From assembly GCF_031877795.1 (NCBI RefSeq), contig NC_133948.1, forward strand, positions 496,001 to 560,000: 64,000 nt of DNA, written 5' to 3'. The position numbers were made by a program, and so were the translations under genes. This DNA comes from Strix aluco. Lineage: Eukaryota > Chordata > Aves > Strigiformes > Strigidae. Numbering within the stretch: the stretch's first letter is position 1; each line of letters begins with the position of its first letter. Shown here piece after piece: positions 22,929-64,000 of this stretch. The notes beneath the pieces are model-generated. The model made no database searches. It was given only the letters and a program-made list of their open reading frames with translations, and was not told the DNA's origin.

Positions 22929-25787
22929 TCCTTCACTGATCCTGCCGAATCATTCCACCCAGCTCATCACAGCCAGGTCTGCACACCTTCCCCTGCTGTG
23001 GAAGCAGGTTTCTTGTGGAGCCAGTGTCCCAGCCTGAGGAGCTGTCAGTGCAGGCAGAGCGGCTACGGGAGGCAGCAGGCAGAGTGGCTGGGTGCTGAGC
23101 GTGGTCGGAGGAGAAAAGAGGACCAAGAGCACCCCAGGGGTGATGTGTAGAGTAAGCTTTCCTAGGCTGGATGGTGTTTGGATGTTAGGCATCAAGTTGG
23201 AGATTATTTCTTTTAAGCAGCTGTTGAACACAGTGATGTAATCAGAATCAAAATGATAATTTACATGCACTGAAAACTGTGGGCATATGGTAGCATTAAC
23301 TCGGCCACACTGCACACTGAGATCCAAGCAAAGTGTTTCCCAGGCCATGTGCTATGAAGTTGGAGCACTGGATCACCAAGGCTTTTGGTTTCTATCCTGC
23401 ACTCCCAAAATTTGCTGAGTGACTGAAGGCTAATCACTTCACCTCTCCGTGCCTCGTCTTCCCTTTCTATCTAAATGGGGATAGTAATGCTTATCTACCT
23501 ACCTCACAGAGGTGTTGTGAGGCTTAATTAATTAGGCCCTGAGTTTTAGCTGGATCTTAAGTCAACTTCCAGTCTTGCAGCTGACCACCTGAATAATGAG
23601 TGTGGTCAGCTCTGGAAGCTTGATGGGGCACATTGCTGATGCAGATAATTGTTGCACTTATCGTGTCTGGATGCTCTTCTTGAAAATACGGATCTGATAG
23701 TTTGTGATTTTCTTAGGGATCTTGGAGGAGAAGCAGGATAGCAAGACAGATGATTCTGATACCAGAATATAAAATTACTTAGGCTCAGCTTACTCATGGT
23801 GCGTATATCAGATGCTTGCTTTCAGTATATTCTAGAATCCACTGATTTTGGGAGAATGTTTTCCTTTTTGCCATCGCAAGAAATGAACACAAGCACTAAA
23901 GGCAAAGACTATAGGGCTGTGTTGTTACAGTCAGCTAACAAGGGATGGATGATCACAAATGTTTTGGTGCAGAAAGACAAAAAGAGTAGTTATTTGTCTA
24001 CTCATATTATGCAATGTAGCAAAACAGTTGAGTAAATTGTTCGACTCATATGATGCAAGTTATTGTCTGTACATTACATCTTTCTGTGATGGTTTGGTGC
24101 TAGATATCATCTTCTCATCATTTGGCAGGAAAAATCAGAATAGTGGGCCAAAATGAGTCAGTACAGCGTCTGCCTGTGGTGTAGATGGTGATATTGCTGA
24201 ACATGCAACTTGCTGTGGTCACAGGACTGCAGAGAGACTTCATGTGACCGACTCTGTTTCTAACCAGCATAACTGTTTTAAAACGACATCCCAGGAACAT
24301 CCAGGATGGAAGTGGGCAGCTTTTTGTTTATAGCAACAGCAAATACTCCCTGTAGTGCTGCATAACATGCCAGAAATAAGCCTCTTTACTTGTAGTTTAC
24401 TTCCATAACTAAAGGATCTTTTAATCTGTAGAAATTATATATTGCCATTTTGGTACAACCCATTTTCACGCTGCCAGTAGGTTTCATACTGGCTTAAAAG
24501 TTTTCAGAAAGAGCTAAATAGGGGTGGGAGGGTGGTTCTTCTGTTGTTGTTTTTTTAAGGGGGGGGGAGCATTAGAAACAGGGAAGGGTTCAGATGTAGA
24601 GGAAGTTCAGTATTTGGGAGATTGGTGTTGTATAAATATGGAAGGTGGGTGTCACTAGAACAAGTCCTTTGGGAAACATGTTTCCGTTGACTTGGCACAG
24701 GGCACTTCCGTTGGCTTAACGAGAGCCATGAAGATGCATGCTTACTCATGGCCGGGAGACACTTCACACACCTTGTGCCTCACTCCTCCACCCCTGAATG
24801 AGAAACAACCCCTTTGTGAGGAAAAAAGAGTTTTATCAGGTTTGCCCAATATGTGGAGAAATTCAGGAAATGAAAATAACATGTTCTCCGTTTGATATTA
24901 GAAATCCTTCTGTGGAGTTGAAATGCATTTGTCGTTGTTGTATTTGTGCATGGTACAAGTGACAACACTGCTTAATACAGTGAGCAATAAGAATTAGGTA
25001 TTTTCCACTTTCACACTAAACCTGCCACATGCAACCATTCCCCAAGGCCGTAGAATGTATTTTAGTTTGGTTTTGCCCAGTACGTTTTACTGCGTGAAAT
25101 TACAGATTTTTAATTGACTGTCTTTAGCTCCAACTAAATGGGAACAGTAAACAATCTCTCTGATCAAAATCCAGTTTAATTTGATTTTGTTGGTTAGCCT
25201 GTACTCTGGCCTGGTACTGATTTTCCTTTTTTTTTAATCGTACCTTACTTAAACAAGGAAAAAACATTGAAGGGGTGCTACACCCACGTGTATCACTCTA
25301 GGCCATATTTCCTTTCATTAGGTCAAACTCGTTCTGTGAACATCTCTTTCAAGTTGCAGAATAGATCCAGATGCACAGAAATATCTGTGAATCTGTTAAG
25401 AAACACTGGTAGTTTCAGGCTAGACGGTAATAATGGGTTTGAGCAGTTTCATGTTCATTGCATCGCCGTGCCATCCAGAAAGGCTGCAAAGTGTGTGGAA
25501 AACGTGGCCCCTCGGTTGCAGAACTCCTTCAAAAGAGCGTTGAAGATGGTAACTCAGAGAGGACTGTCAGCAAAGATTCTTCCAAGCAGCAGCCCTTTAG
25601 CACTTGCTCTCCTTGTATGCAGTGTTAGCCATGTTTGGCCTATATGGACTTTCTTTGTAAATTAAAACTCTGTTTCCAGACAGCATTAAACTTTTTATAT
25701 TATGAAATTTACCATGTAAAAAGATTTTCATATTTTTATTGAAATTGCTAAGGCATTTGGCCTTCTTTCTTTGTGATTTCAGTGTCT

Positions 25788-25793
25788 ATTAAA
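25788..25793 (+). terminator. TTC28: Candidate distal poly(A) signal of TTC28
   Basis: ATTAAA followed within about 30-60 nt by a T/G-rich downstream element (tctcttggtctgggatgatgttggg). It coincides with the change from AT-rich to GC-rich DNA. Confidence 0.5.
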
Positions 25794-26084
25794 GCATGAG
25801 TTCTCTCAGTACTGCAGTCTCTTGGTCTGGGATGATGTTGGGCAAGAACTGGTTAGCACGCAGCTGCCTGTGCTGCCGCTCTGGCCGGCTCCACGTTCTC
25901 TGGCGGGGTGTGACTGGCGGCAGCTGTCCTGGGCTTCCCCTGTGGAAGTGAGGGCTCCTTAAGATCTGCTGCCCCTTTTCCTGGCAGAATGTAGCATTCC
26001 TGTTACAGATGATGTCTGGAAGTCGCTTTTCCTCTTCCTAGCAGGTGGTGGGAGCGTCAGTATTTGCTCGCTGTCTGTCTTGCT

Positions 26085-26160
26085 GTAGTCGGCAGCAAAA
26101 GGACACACAGGGTTGGAGGGAGCTCCAGGGATCACCCAGTCCCAGCCCTGCACTCGAAGA
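26085..26160 (-). mobile_element. Probable short CR1 3'-end fragment
   Basis: The stretch cagggttggagggagctcc followed by agggatcacccagtcccagccctg resembles the reverse complement of the CR1 3' terminus. No more of the element is recognisable. Confidence 0.45.
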
Positions 26161-29100
26161 ACCAGGTGATGAAGGTAGGTGTGTTTTCCCCATACCAATG
26201 CCAGCTGGAACTTGCCGACTTAAATGTTCCTTCTGCCCCCGTGTGAAAGGTGCCCTTGTGCTTAGGGGAACTGTTGGTGACCAGATGAAACTAAAGAGTT
26301 TGACTTTTTTTATGGTCTCAGAAGTTTCCGTTGACGCCAGTCTCCCAGTTGTGTAAATGCAGCCTCTGGCCGTGTTGGCAGAACACGCAACCCGTGTCCC
26401 CGGTCACGACACAGCAGGCTCTGCTGGCCCCCAGCCTCTGCCCCCAGATCTTGGATCTGCTGAGGATGAGGTGATCTGTGCCACAGAAATCCCTGTTACC
26501 TCCCTGGCCTGAACTCTTCCGTAGGGGCCTTTCCTGGTGTGTCTGAAGTACCCGACTCTGTTTGAAGGATGGTGCAGCCCCCAGCAGAGGGGTTGTGGGC
26601 GGCCGCCTCAGCGTAGCCGTGCCCCTCCCATCCCTTGCAGCCCGGCGGCTTCGCCGGTCGCTGAGGCCCTGCCGCTGTATCGCGGAGCTGCGAGACGGTC
26701 CTGATCCTTTCAGAGACGTGCTTCTGGAACAGCAAGCGTGGCAAGAGGGCACTTCAGCACTGCAAAAACAAGCGGGGGGTTGGCTTAAAGCCTGACCTTG
26801 AACACTCTTGTATTGGACACTTAAAATGCGAATATACCTCCAGTGCAGGCGGGAGCGTTCTGGGTGTCGATGGGCACACCTGCAGCGCGCCAACATGCTC
26901 CAGCAGCGTGTGCCTGCAGGTGCCTCCTGCAGCCCCCTGAGCCCCTCCCGGCCAGGAGCAGCCTTCGCTTCGCACCGAGGATGGCCGTGGACTTCCTCGC
27001 AAGCCCTCCACCTCTAGTTCTGTTGTGTTACTTTCCCCAGATGGCCTCGCTTTCTCATTACTTTTTATGTACTCTCCAAAGACAACTTTTTTATCCCTGT
27101 CAGAGTACCAGCCTTCTTCTATTACATGATGACATCATTTGCCTGTGGTTTTATGGGTAAATGACTGTGGCTGGTATTTTAGTGGACTCCAAGAAAGCTG
27201 TTCCACAGGGAGCTGCAGCAGTTTCCACATGTACAAACCAGAGGCGTACAGAGGATTGCGTTCTCCTTAGCAAGTCTCTCCCACGTCCTCCTCTGTGAGA
27301 AGCCCTTGGAGAGGGACGTTTGTTTTCCAGTGGCTGGCAGCGATTTCTGGGCAGTATCCATCACAAACATCTTTTCTGCTTTTGGATAGTCCTCAGACTT
27401 CCAGTGCTTTGTGGCTGAGAGGGAGCTGGTGGAGGAGCATGTGCATTGCTACTCCCACATGTGGCTGGGACATGCAGGTGTACCTCAGGGATACTCCGGG
27501 GTGCAAGGGGAGAAAGGCCAGCTCTTGGGCTTAGGCATGTGGGCACCCGCTCCGCACAGGAGCGGGCGGATCAGATGGGAGAGCTCCAGTTATCCTGGAA
27601 ATGTCAGAGCCGGGGTGTACTGACCTCACCTCCGCTGTTCTTGATCACACGGCAATACAACCTGTGTGCTGAAGTGCACAACTTTGATCTTTTAGCATAA
27701 AAGAGGGAGTGTTTAAATATTAAAACAAATCTTCCCATTTTCAGTTCATTACATGGAAATGTTTGCCACAGTTACAAATCCTTCTTCTGTCACAGAAGGA
27801 GGAACAGGGGCCTGAGAATGCGAAGGCAGGGAGTAGTTTTGTGTCAGGAGCAGCGAGGTCTCCTGCAGCAGCAGCGCAGCGCTGCAGCCCTCTCACCCTG
27901 TGGCTGGGTGCAGCTCACCCTCCTCCCGCCACACGACAGCACAGTGCTGGAGACCAGAGGGGGTCAGAGGAACGTCAGAAGCGGGCACGTTCCCCAGGTC
28001 CCGTACAAGTCCTGCACAGCCCTCGAGCGGCCTCCTAACCGCTGCACGGACGCTGAGTCAGGGGTAGCAGGGACGTGCCCGGGTTCCCCTCGTGCTGTGA
28101 CGGACCACGGCCCCGTGTGCCTCCAGCAGGTCCCTTGCAGGGCTCCGGAATCTGCTCTTGTGTTCTAATGCCGCCATCCCACCTCCCGTGCACCCAAACC
28201 TGCGTTCAGGCAGTGGGACCTCTTGGCAGGCTCAGCCTCTGACAGAAGCCAGGAGCCGCAGATGGGCCACTACACTGGCCATGTTAGTTGCCCACAGAGG
28301 GCAAGCTGAGGCTGGGGGGGCAGCCCCTCCACCAGCACAGAGCGCAGTGGAACTCGGTGGGGCTGGTCCGAAGTGGTCTGTGTGCGTGCGGGGTCTGGAA
28401 TCAGCAGGATGCAGCTACTCGGACGGTGTTGTCGTGTGTGGTAGGATCTGGATCTAAACAAAGAGAAGGGTTCTGGGGAGAGCACAGACTGCAGCTGCTG
28501 GCTGGGTAAACAAAGGACAAATGTTGTCCATATGGGGAAGGAGCAGCAGCAGGGGACTGCACTCAGCCAGGATTTTGAAAAACCAAATAAAGGAAAATAC
28601 TGAATGCTTGAGAACTTCGGGAAGCAGACACTTAAAGCCCCACCACTGTGCCCTGGCACAGCCCTTTGCAATTTCTTTGCCTTTTAGACTAAGCCAGCGC
28701 AGGCATAAGTCTGAGCAGCAGTTTCCATAGCATCTGTCTTTCACATTGCAAGAGACTTGAATGAAAATATGTTTTCATAGGCAGAGCCTACTGAGGATTT
28801 TCTTTAAAGCATTTATCTGTGGGAGGGTTGTTTGGCAACATTTAATTTTCCTATCTGAATTTCTGCTCCCCTTTACTCTAGTGGAGTTGATGTGTAAATG
28901 CATCGTTAGTTCTAGCTACTGGCAAACGGGACCCGGGGAAGATGGGGAAGAGGGGAGCAAGGGTGAGCCTGAACTGGGGTCAGTAGTCGCTTCTGGGGAA
29001 TAGGATGCCATTCAGAAACACGGGAACACGGGTGCTGTGCTGAGACTGGTGCTAACACAGGAGACTGCAATTCAACAAGGTGCAAAAATCTGCCTTAGCC

Positions 29101-30428
29101 AGTTTTGGACAGCAACAGTTATCCCACAGAAGAATTAAAACGCAGTGGCTACCCAGGAATTAAAGTTGTGCAGTTAATAGCAACTCCTGAGGGTTGAGAG
29201 CTGACACAAATGTGCATTTACAATGACACCTTTCTCTTCTCAGCAGTAGGGCAGCACTAGTCACAGTGAAAATCTCTGCAAGTGTAAATGCTGTGGACTG
29301 TTCCACAGCCAGACATATTTCCATTTTTTGAGGAGGAATCCTTTCCCTTCCATGGTGCCAAACTGCAAAGTTTCACCCTCCCTTTTGTCAGATCTTGAAA
29401 TGTTGTGGGGTGTTTTGTTTTTTTTCTTTCCAGTTTACCTAGTCTTACATTTGTGTGCGCATTTCAGAGTAAAGCAAAAGTGTCCACTTTGCATAGCTAT
29501 GAAGAAAAATCTGAAAAGAATAAAAGCTAATGCTTAGAAACTAGAAAGCAAATGAAATATTTAAATACATTAAGTAAATCCTGTAGCTTTCCCTGAATTA
29601 TGATTTTTGAGCGCCCCAAAGAGGAAATACTGTTACCCAGCTGCTTTGTTCTTAGGGCATCATTTTGCCACAGGACGAACTTTAATCACTATGGAAACAC
29701 CGATAGAGCTGAACACAACACACAGAAGCAACTTGGGGAAACTTGACCCACGTTGTCCTTCCTACGCCCTGCGCTGAGGAGCCAGGTATGTGCCAGTGGC
29801 TTTGAGACTAAGCAGGGCTGGGTCCTCATGCCAGGGGCAAGGTCTTCCTGCAAGACTTTGTCCCGGATTCTCTTAATTCTGCTGTGCTCCAGCTCTGAAC
29901 AACAAAGTTATAACCAGTTTTTATCATTTGCTCCTCATTCCAGGTCTCTAAGCTTCACCATTCATGTGCATTTATAAAAAACTTCCAGCTAGTTTACCTT
30001 CATCACTCGCTGGCACCTGTGTTGTCCTCCCTGTTTCCTTCATTTTCCTGTTTTCAGCCTGGAATTCAGTCCTGCAATTCAGTCCTGCATGTAGTACCCG
30101 AGAGACTCCTACGTAAAGATTTGTTCTTACTAGAGAAATCCCTGCTTGAACTTGCAGCAGCTCTGCCTATTTCCCTTTCTGGATTAAATGCTTAGAGTAA
30201 AGGTTTAGTTAGCTTGCTCCTCTGGCCCCCACTCTGCTGTTTGATTGTTGTATTCATAGAAACATGTTGGATAAAAAGGGAGCTGGGAGATTTGATGCTT
30301 TCACCCTATAGTGAAGTGTGTCCCACCCCTCTGCTGCAGCCAGGTACCTCAGCAGGACTCATCTTCTGCCACACGCAGTCGTACGTGGAGTAGTGCCAGC
30401 TGCCCAATGCAGAGGGACTCGGCCCCAG

Positions 30429-30441
30429 CCCCCCCCCCCCC
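30429..30441. repeat. Homopolymer run of 13 C
   Basis: Uninterrupted C run in the intergenic region; its length is probably polymorphic or error-prone. Confidence 0.85.
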
Positions 30442-31796
30442 GAGATATGAAGGCAATTTGTCTCCTCAAGGACTAGTCTTCCAGGTCCTTCACAGCCTCG
30501 AGGAGCTTCACTGGGTATTCTACTCTTGGGGCTGGTTTCAGCCTTCTTTCAATGCTGCTGAGGTCTAAGACTTGTAGGCTCTCTCTTTTCACTTTTTTTG
30601 CTTTTAATGCAAGCTGATGGTCTAATGTCACCAGCAGGTCTGGGGGGCCAGAGGGTGCAGGTGGGTCTGAGCCCAGTAACGGCTGAGTCCCGTTCTTCAT
30701 TGTGTGTATGTCTGTTGATTAATTTCTGGTGTCCTTGTTATTTGTGAATGGGATAAAGGATAAAAGAAATTCTCTCACAAGAGGGCAGCATTGGACACAG
30801 TAACTGTGGCTCCTTGAGCTACACCCTTTAATGGAACAGTGAAAGTGTCTTTCCCTTTGGGGAGGCACTAGCAATTGTTACTCATTTATTGTGTTTTCAT
30901 TTCTGTGGCAAAACAGGGGCCATCCAAAGGTAATGTGGCAGCAATCCACAAGAAAATTATTTTTTCTGAAACACACTGCATAAGAAAATTTTAGCTTCCC
31001 CCACACACAAAAAAAAAAAGATGTATCTGGTAGCATTGTTGGTGGAGGTGCCCAGCAGCTAAAGAACGATAGTGCTGTTGTCAGGTCAGCGATGGTGTCA
31101 GAAATGGAGAGGACGCAGAGTACCCTGCGTGGGCACCGGGACGCTCAGTGAGGGGCGGGCACGGCCCACGTACCTGTCACCTGTCTTCCCTGTTTGCCAG
31201 GATTTCTGCCGCATTTTTTAATGAAATGAATAAACATTCCAAATTCTCATTTCCCATATGCTGGGCTTCTTTGCTAGAAGCACTTCCACGTGGGCAGAAG
31301 CTTCCATCAGCAAGAGTCTACTCGGAGAAACCAGCAAATGCGATTACACTTCAGTGCGCGGAATTCGGAAAACAAGTATTTTCCAGCACCCTGCGCCGGT
31401 TTTGGGCGGCCGCGGAGCTGCGTGTAACGGCTTTCTCTGGCTGGTGGCACAGGCCGAGTTCGTTAACCGTGACCAGTGGGGGACCTTAATTACTTGCTCC
31501 ACTTTTTCGGGGCCGCAGGAGGTTCCAGAGGCGGAGAGCGCCGGCAGCTTCCCGGCGGCCTCTCGCCTCGCCGCTCCGGCCCCTGCGCGCGCGGCCCGGC
31601 CCCGCTCCTCGGCCTCCCCGGGGCGGGCCCTGGCGGGGGCGCCTGACGGCTGCCGCTGCTCCGACCGAGAGCCCCGGGCGGCGGACACCGACCGACCGAC
31701 CGCCTGAGGGCCCAGGGCTGCGCGGCGGCCCGGCCCGGCCCGGCTGAGAGGCCTTCCCGCGCGCGGGGAGAACCAAGAGATGCCGTCGCTGAGCGA

Positions 31797-32027
31797 TGAC
31801 GTCGCACGCGGGGCGGGAGCGGCACCGGGACGGAGCCGGGCTGACAGCGCGTTCTGATTGGCTGTCTGCGGGCGGGGCGGGGCTCTCGGGGGGGCTGCTC
31901 GCCCTCCGATTGGTGGCGGCTGGCGCAGGCGCGCCGGGGTGCGTTGAGGTCAGGAGCGGGCGCGGGGACGCACGGCGCGGCGGGATTGGCCGCGCCGGCC
32001 CGCGGGGGCGGGGCCTACCCCGGAAGC
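31797..32027 (+). promoter_or_regulatory. PITPNB: PITPNB proximal promoter: CRE-like, three inverted CCAAT, GC boxes, ETS site
   Basis: In order: TGACGTCG at 31797-31804 (7 of 8 to a CRE); ATTGG (inverted CCAAT, NF-Y) at 31857, 31909 and 31985; overlapping GC boxes gggcggggcggggct at 31870-31884; GCGCAGGCGC at 31923-31932 (one mismatch to NRF1); GC box ggggcggggcc at 32004-32014; CCGGAAGC at 32020-32027 (ETS/GABP). Spacing and type match TATA-less housekeeping promoters. Function is inferred from motifs only. Confidence 0.7.
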
Positions 32028-32058
32028 GCGCAGTGCAGCATGGGCAGGCGGTGCCGGC

Positions 32059-32070
32059 CGCGCGTGCGCA
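32059..32070 (-). promoter_or_regulatory. PITPNB: Perfect NRF1 consensus site
   Basis: The - strand reads TGCGCACGCGCG, a full match to YGCGCAYGCGCR. It lies 21 nt before the canonical PITPNB ATG and 17 nt after an in-frame upstream ATG (32040). NRF1 sites commonly sit near start sites, so transcription may begin close by. Confidence 0.7.
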
Positions 32071-32090
32071 GTGTGGCCTGCGGGGGGAAG

Positions 32091-63638
<31,548 letters not shown>

Positions 63639-63711
63639 TGATGGATTTAACCGTCACATGCAGTGTTGATATACAAATGTGTGTGTGGATGCATGATTAT
63701 TTGTATATAAT

Positions 63712-63719
63712 TATATATA
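63712..63719 (+). promoter_or_regulatory. PITPNB: Pumilio response element candidate
   Basis: TGTATATA fits UGUANAUA, 74 nt after the PITPNB stop, in AT-rich context favourable for access. Motif only. Confidence 0.45.
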
Positions 63720-63823
63720 CGCACATGCATACTGAAGAGGGTTGTTACAGTGTCTCCAGGGTACTATACCTGTCCTCAGCAAAGATTCAAAGGAAACTGC
63801 TTTCATTATGTATACCTGAAGCA

Positions 63824-63829
63824 AATAAA
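63824..63829 (+). terminator. PITPNB: Poly(A) signal of PITPNB (proximal)
   Basis: Canonical AATAAA 186 nt after the stop of tail exon B, followed by a modest GT-containing stretch (gagtagtgtcattt). Confidence 0.6.
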
Positions 63830-64000
63830 AATCAACTGAGTAGTGTCATTTAAAGGATGAATTAACTGCAGAATTATGCTAACTGGTATGTTTCATGAAT
63901 GTTGATACTGGACCAATTTATTCCCTACTTGGTTTTTTCCTGTCTTGAGTCACTCTGCTATAACTTGCCCATATCTCATTGTAAAGAAACAGATTCAAAT

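Larger units (their letters stand above)
21933..25815 (+). other. TTC28: TTC28 3' UTR (end inferred)
   Basis: After the TGA the sequence becomes AT-richer with no further splice-compatible ORF. Candidate poly(A) signals are AATAAA at 22923-22928 and ATTAAA at 25788-25793. The second is followed by a GT-rich stretch (25816-25850) and then a switch to GC-rich DNA, so I take it as the distal end. The UTR would be about 3.9 kb with a possible shorter form near 22.95 kb. No coding gene seen inside. Confidence 0.55.
25816..31350. other. Intergenic region between TTC28 and PITPNB
   Basis: About 5.5 kb. No exon-like or RNA-gene-like element that I can support. Contents: a probable CR1 scrap (26085-26160), a CpG-richer patch with nested inverted repeats (26605-26667), GC-rich DNA at 27.8-28.4 kb, and a 13-C run (30429-30441). 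Open frames here are short and overlap on both strands, as expected by chance in GC-rich DNA. Confidence 0.7.
63639..64000 (+). other. PITPNB: PITPNB 3' UTR (continues or ends near 63.85 kb)
   Basis: AT-rich UTR beginning right after the stop. It includes a Pumilio-type motif TGTATATA (63712-63719) and AATAAA (63824-63829). The window ends before it is clear whether a longer UTR is used. Confidence 0.75.

Noticed and set aside
28720-28735. RFX X-box-like motif gtttccatagcatc in the intergenic region
   Set aside because: Imperfect second half-site, far from either gene start, and no second motif nearby.

Overview
The window looks like ordinary vertebrate nuclear DNA, most likely from a bird. 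Three things point that way: split genes with GT-AG introns, a CpG-island promoter, and chicken-repeat-1 (CR1) LINEs as the only clear mobile elements, including copies with very little divergence. I cannot name the species. Two protein genes lie head to tail on the + strand, TTC28 then PITPNB. As I recall, they are also neighbours at human 22q12.

Region 1 (1-25.8 kb) is the 3' part of TTC28. Ten coding exons between 3572 and 21932 join in frame into 1,120 C-terminal residues. They hold the CHAT domain (exons 7673-11434 and onward), a 24-nt microexon (15321-15344), and a 1.6-kb last exon encoding a long Ser/Pro-rich tail that ends in FFPSSKC. The last intron is filled by a 2.4-kb reverse-oriented CR1. 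A long 3' UTR probably ends just after an ATTAAA at 25788.

Region 2 (25.8-31.4 kb) is intergenic, with GC-rich patches and a small CR1 scrap but no gene that I can support.

Region 3 (31.4-64 kb) is PITPNB. It has a TATA-less CpG island with three inverted CCAAT boxes, GC boxes, an ETS site and a perfect NRF1 site. Ten constitutive coding exons follow, including an 8-nt microexon at 38421-38428. Two alternative C-terminal exons are both present: one at 62623 encodes the Ser262 tail (271 aa) and one at 63588 encodes the tail without Ser262 (272 aa). All lipid-binding and membrane-docking residues known for PITP-beta are present. The 11.6-kb intron 7 carries old CR1 debris.

The two genes are not functionally linked as far as the sequence shows. 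TTC28 is a large TPR/CHAT scaffold linked to the midbody and cytokinesis. PITPNB is a Golgi/ER phosphatidylinositol-phosphatidylcholine exchanger. I found no new multi-gene system. The best leads are an in-frame upstream ATG in PITPNB, two microexons that simple ORF scans miss, near-identical inverted CR1 copies sharing the same inactivating lesions, a mosaic CR1 copy, an unidentified coding-like antisense segment in PITPNB intron 6, and some hairpin-rich intronic elements.
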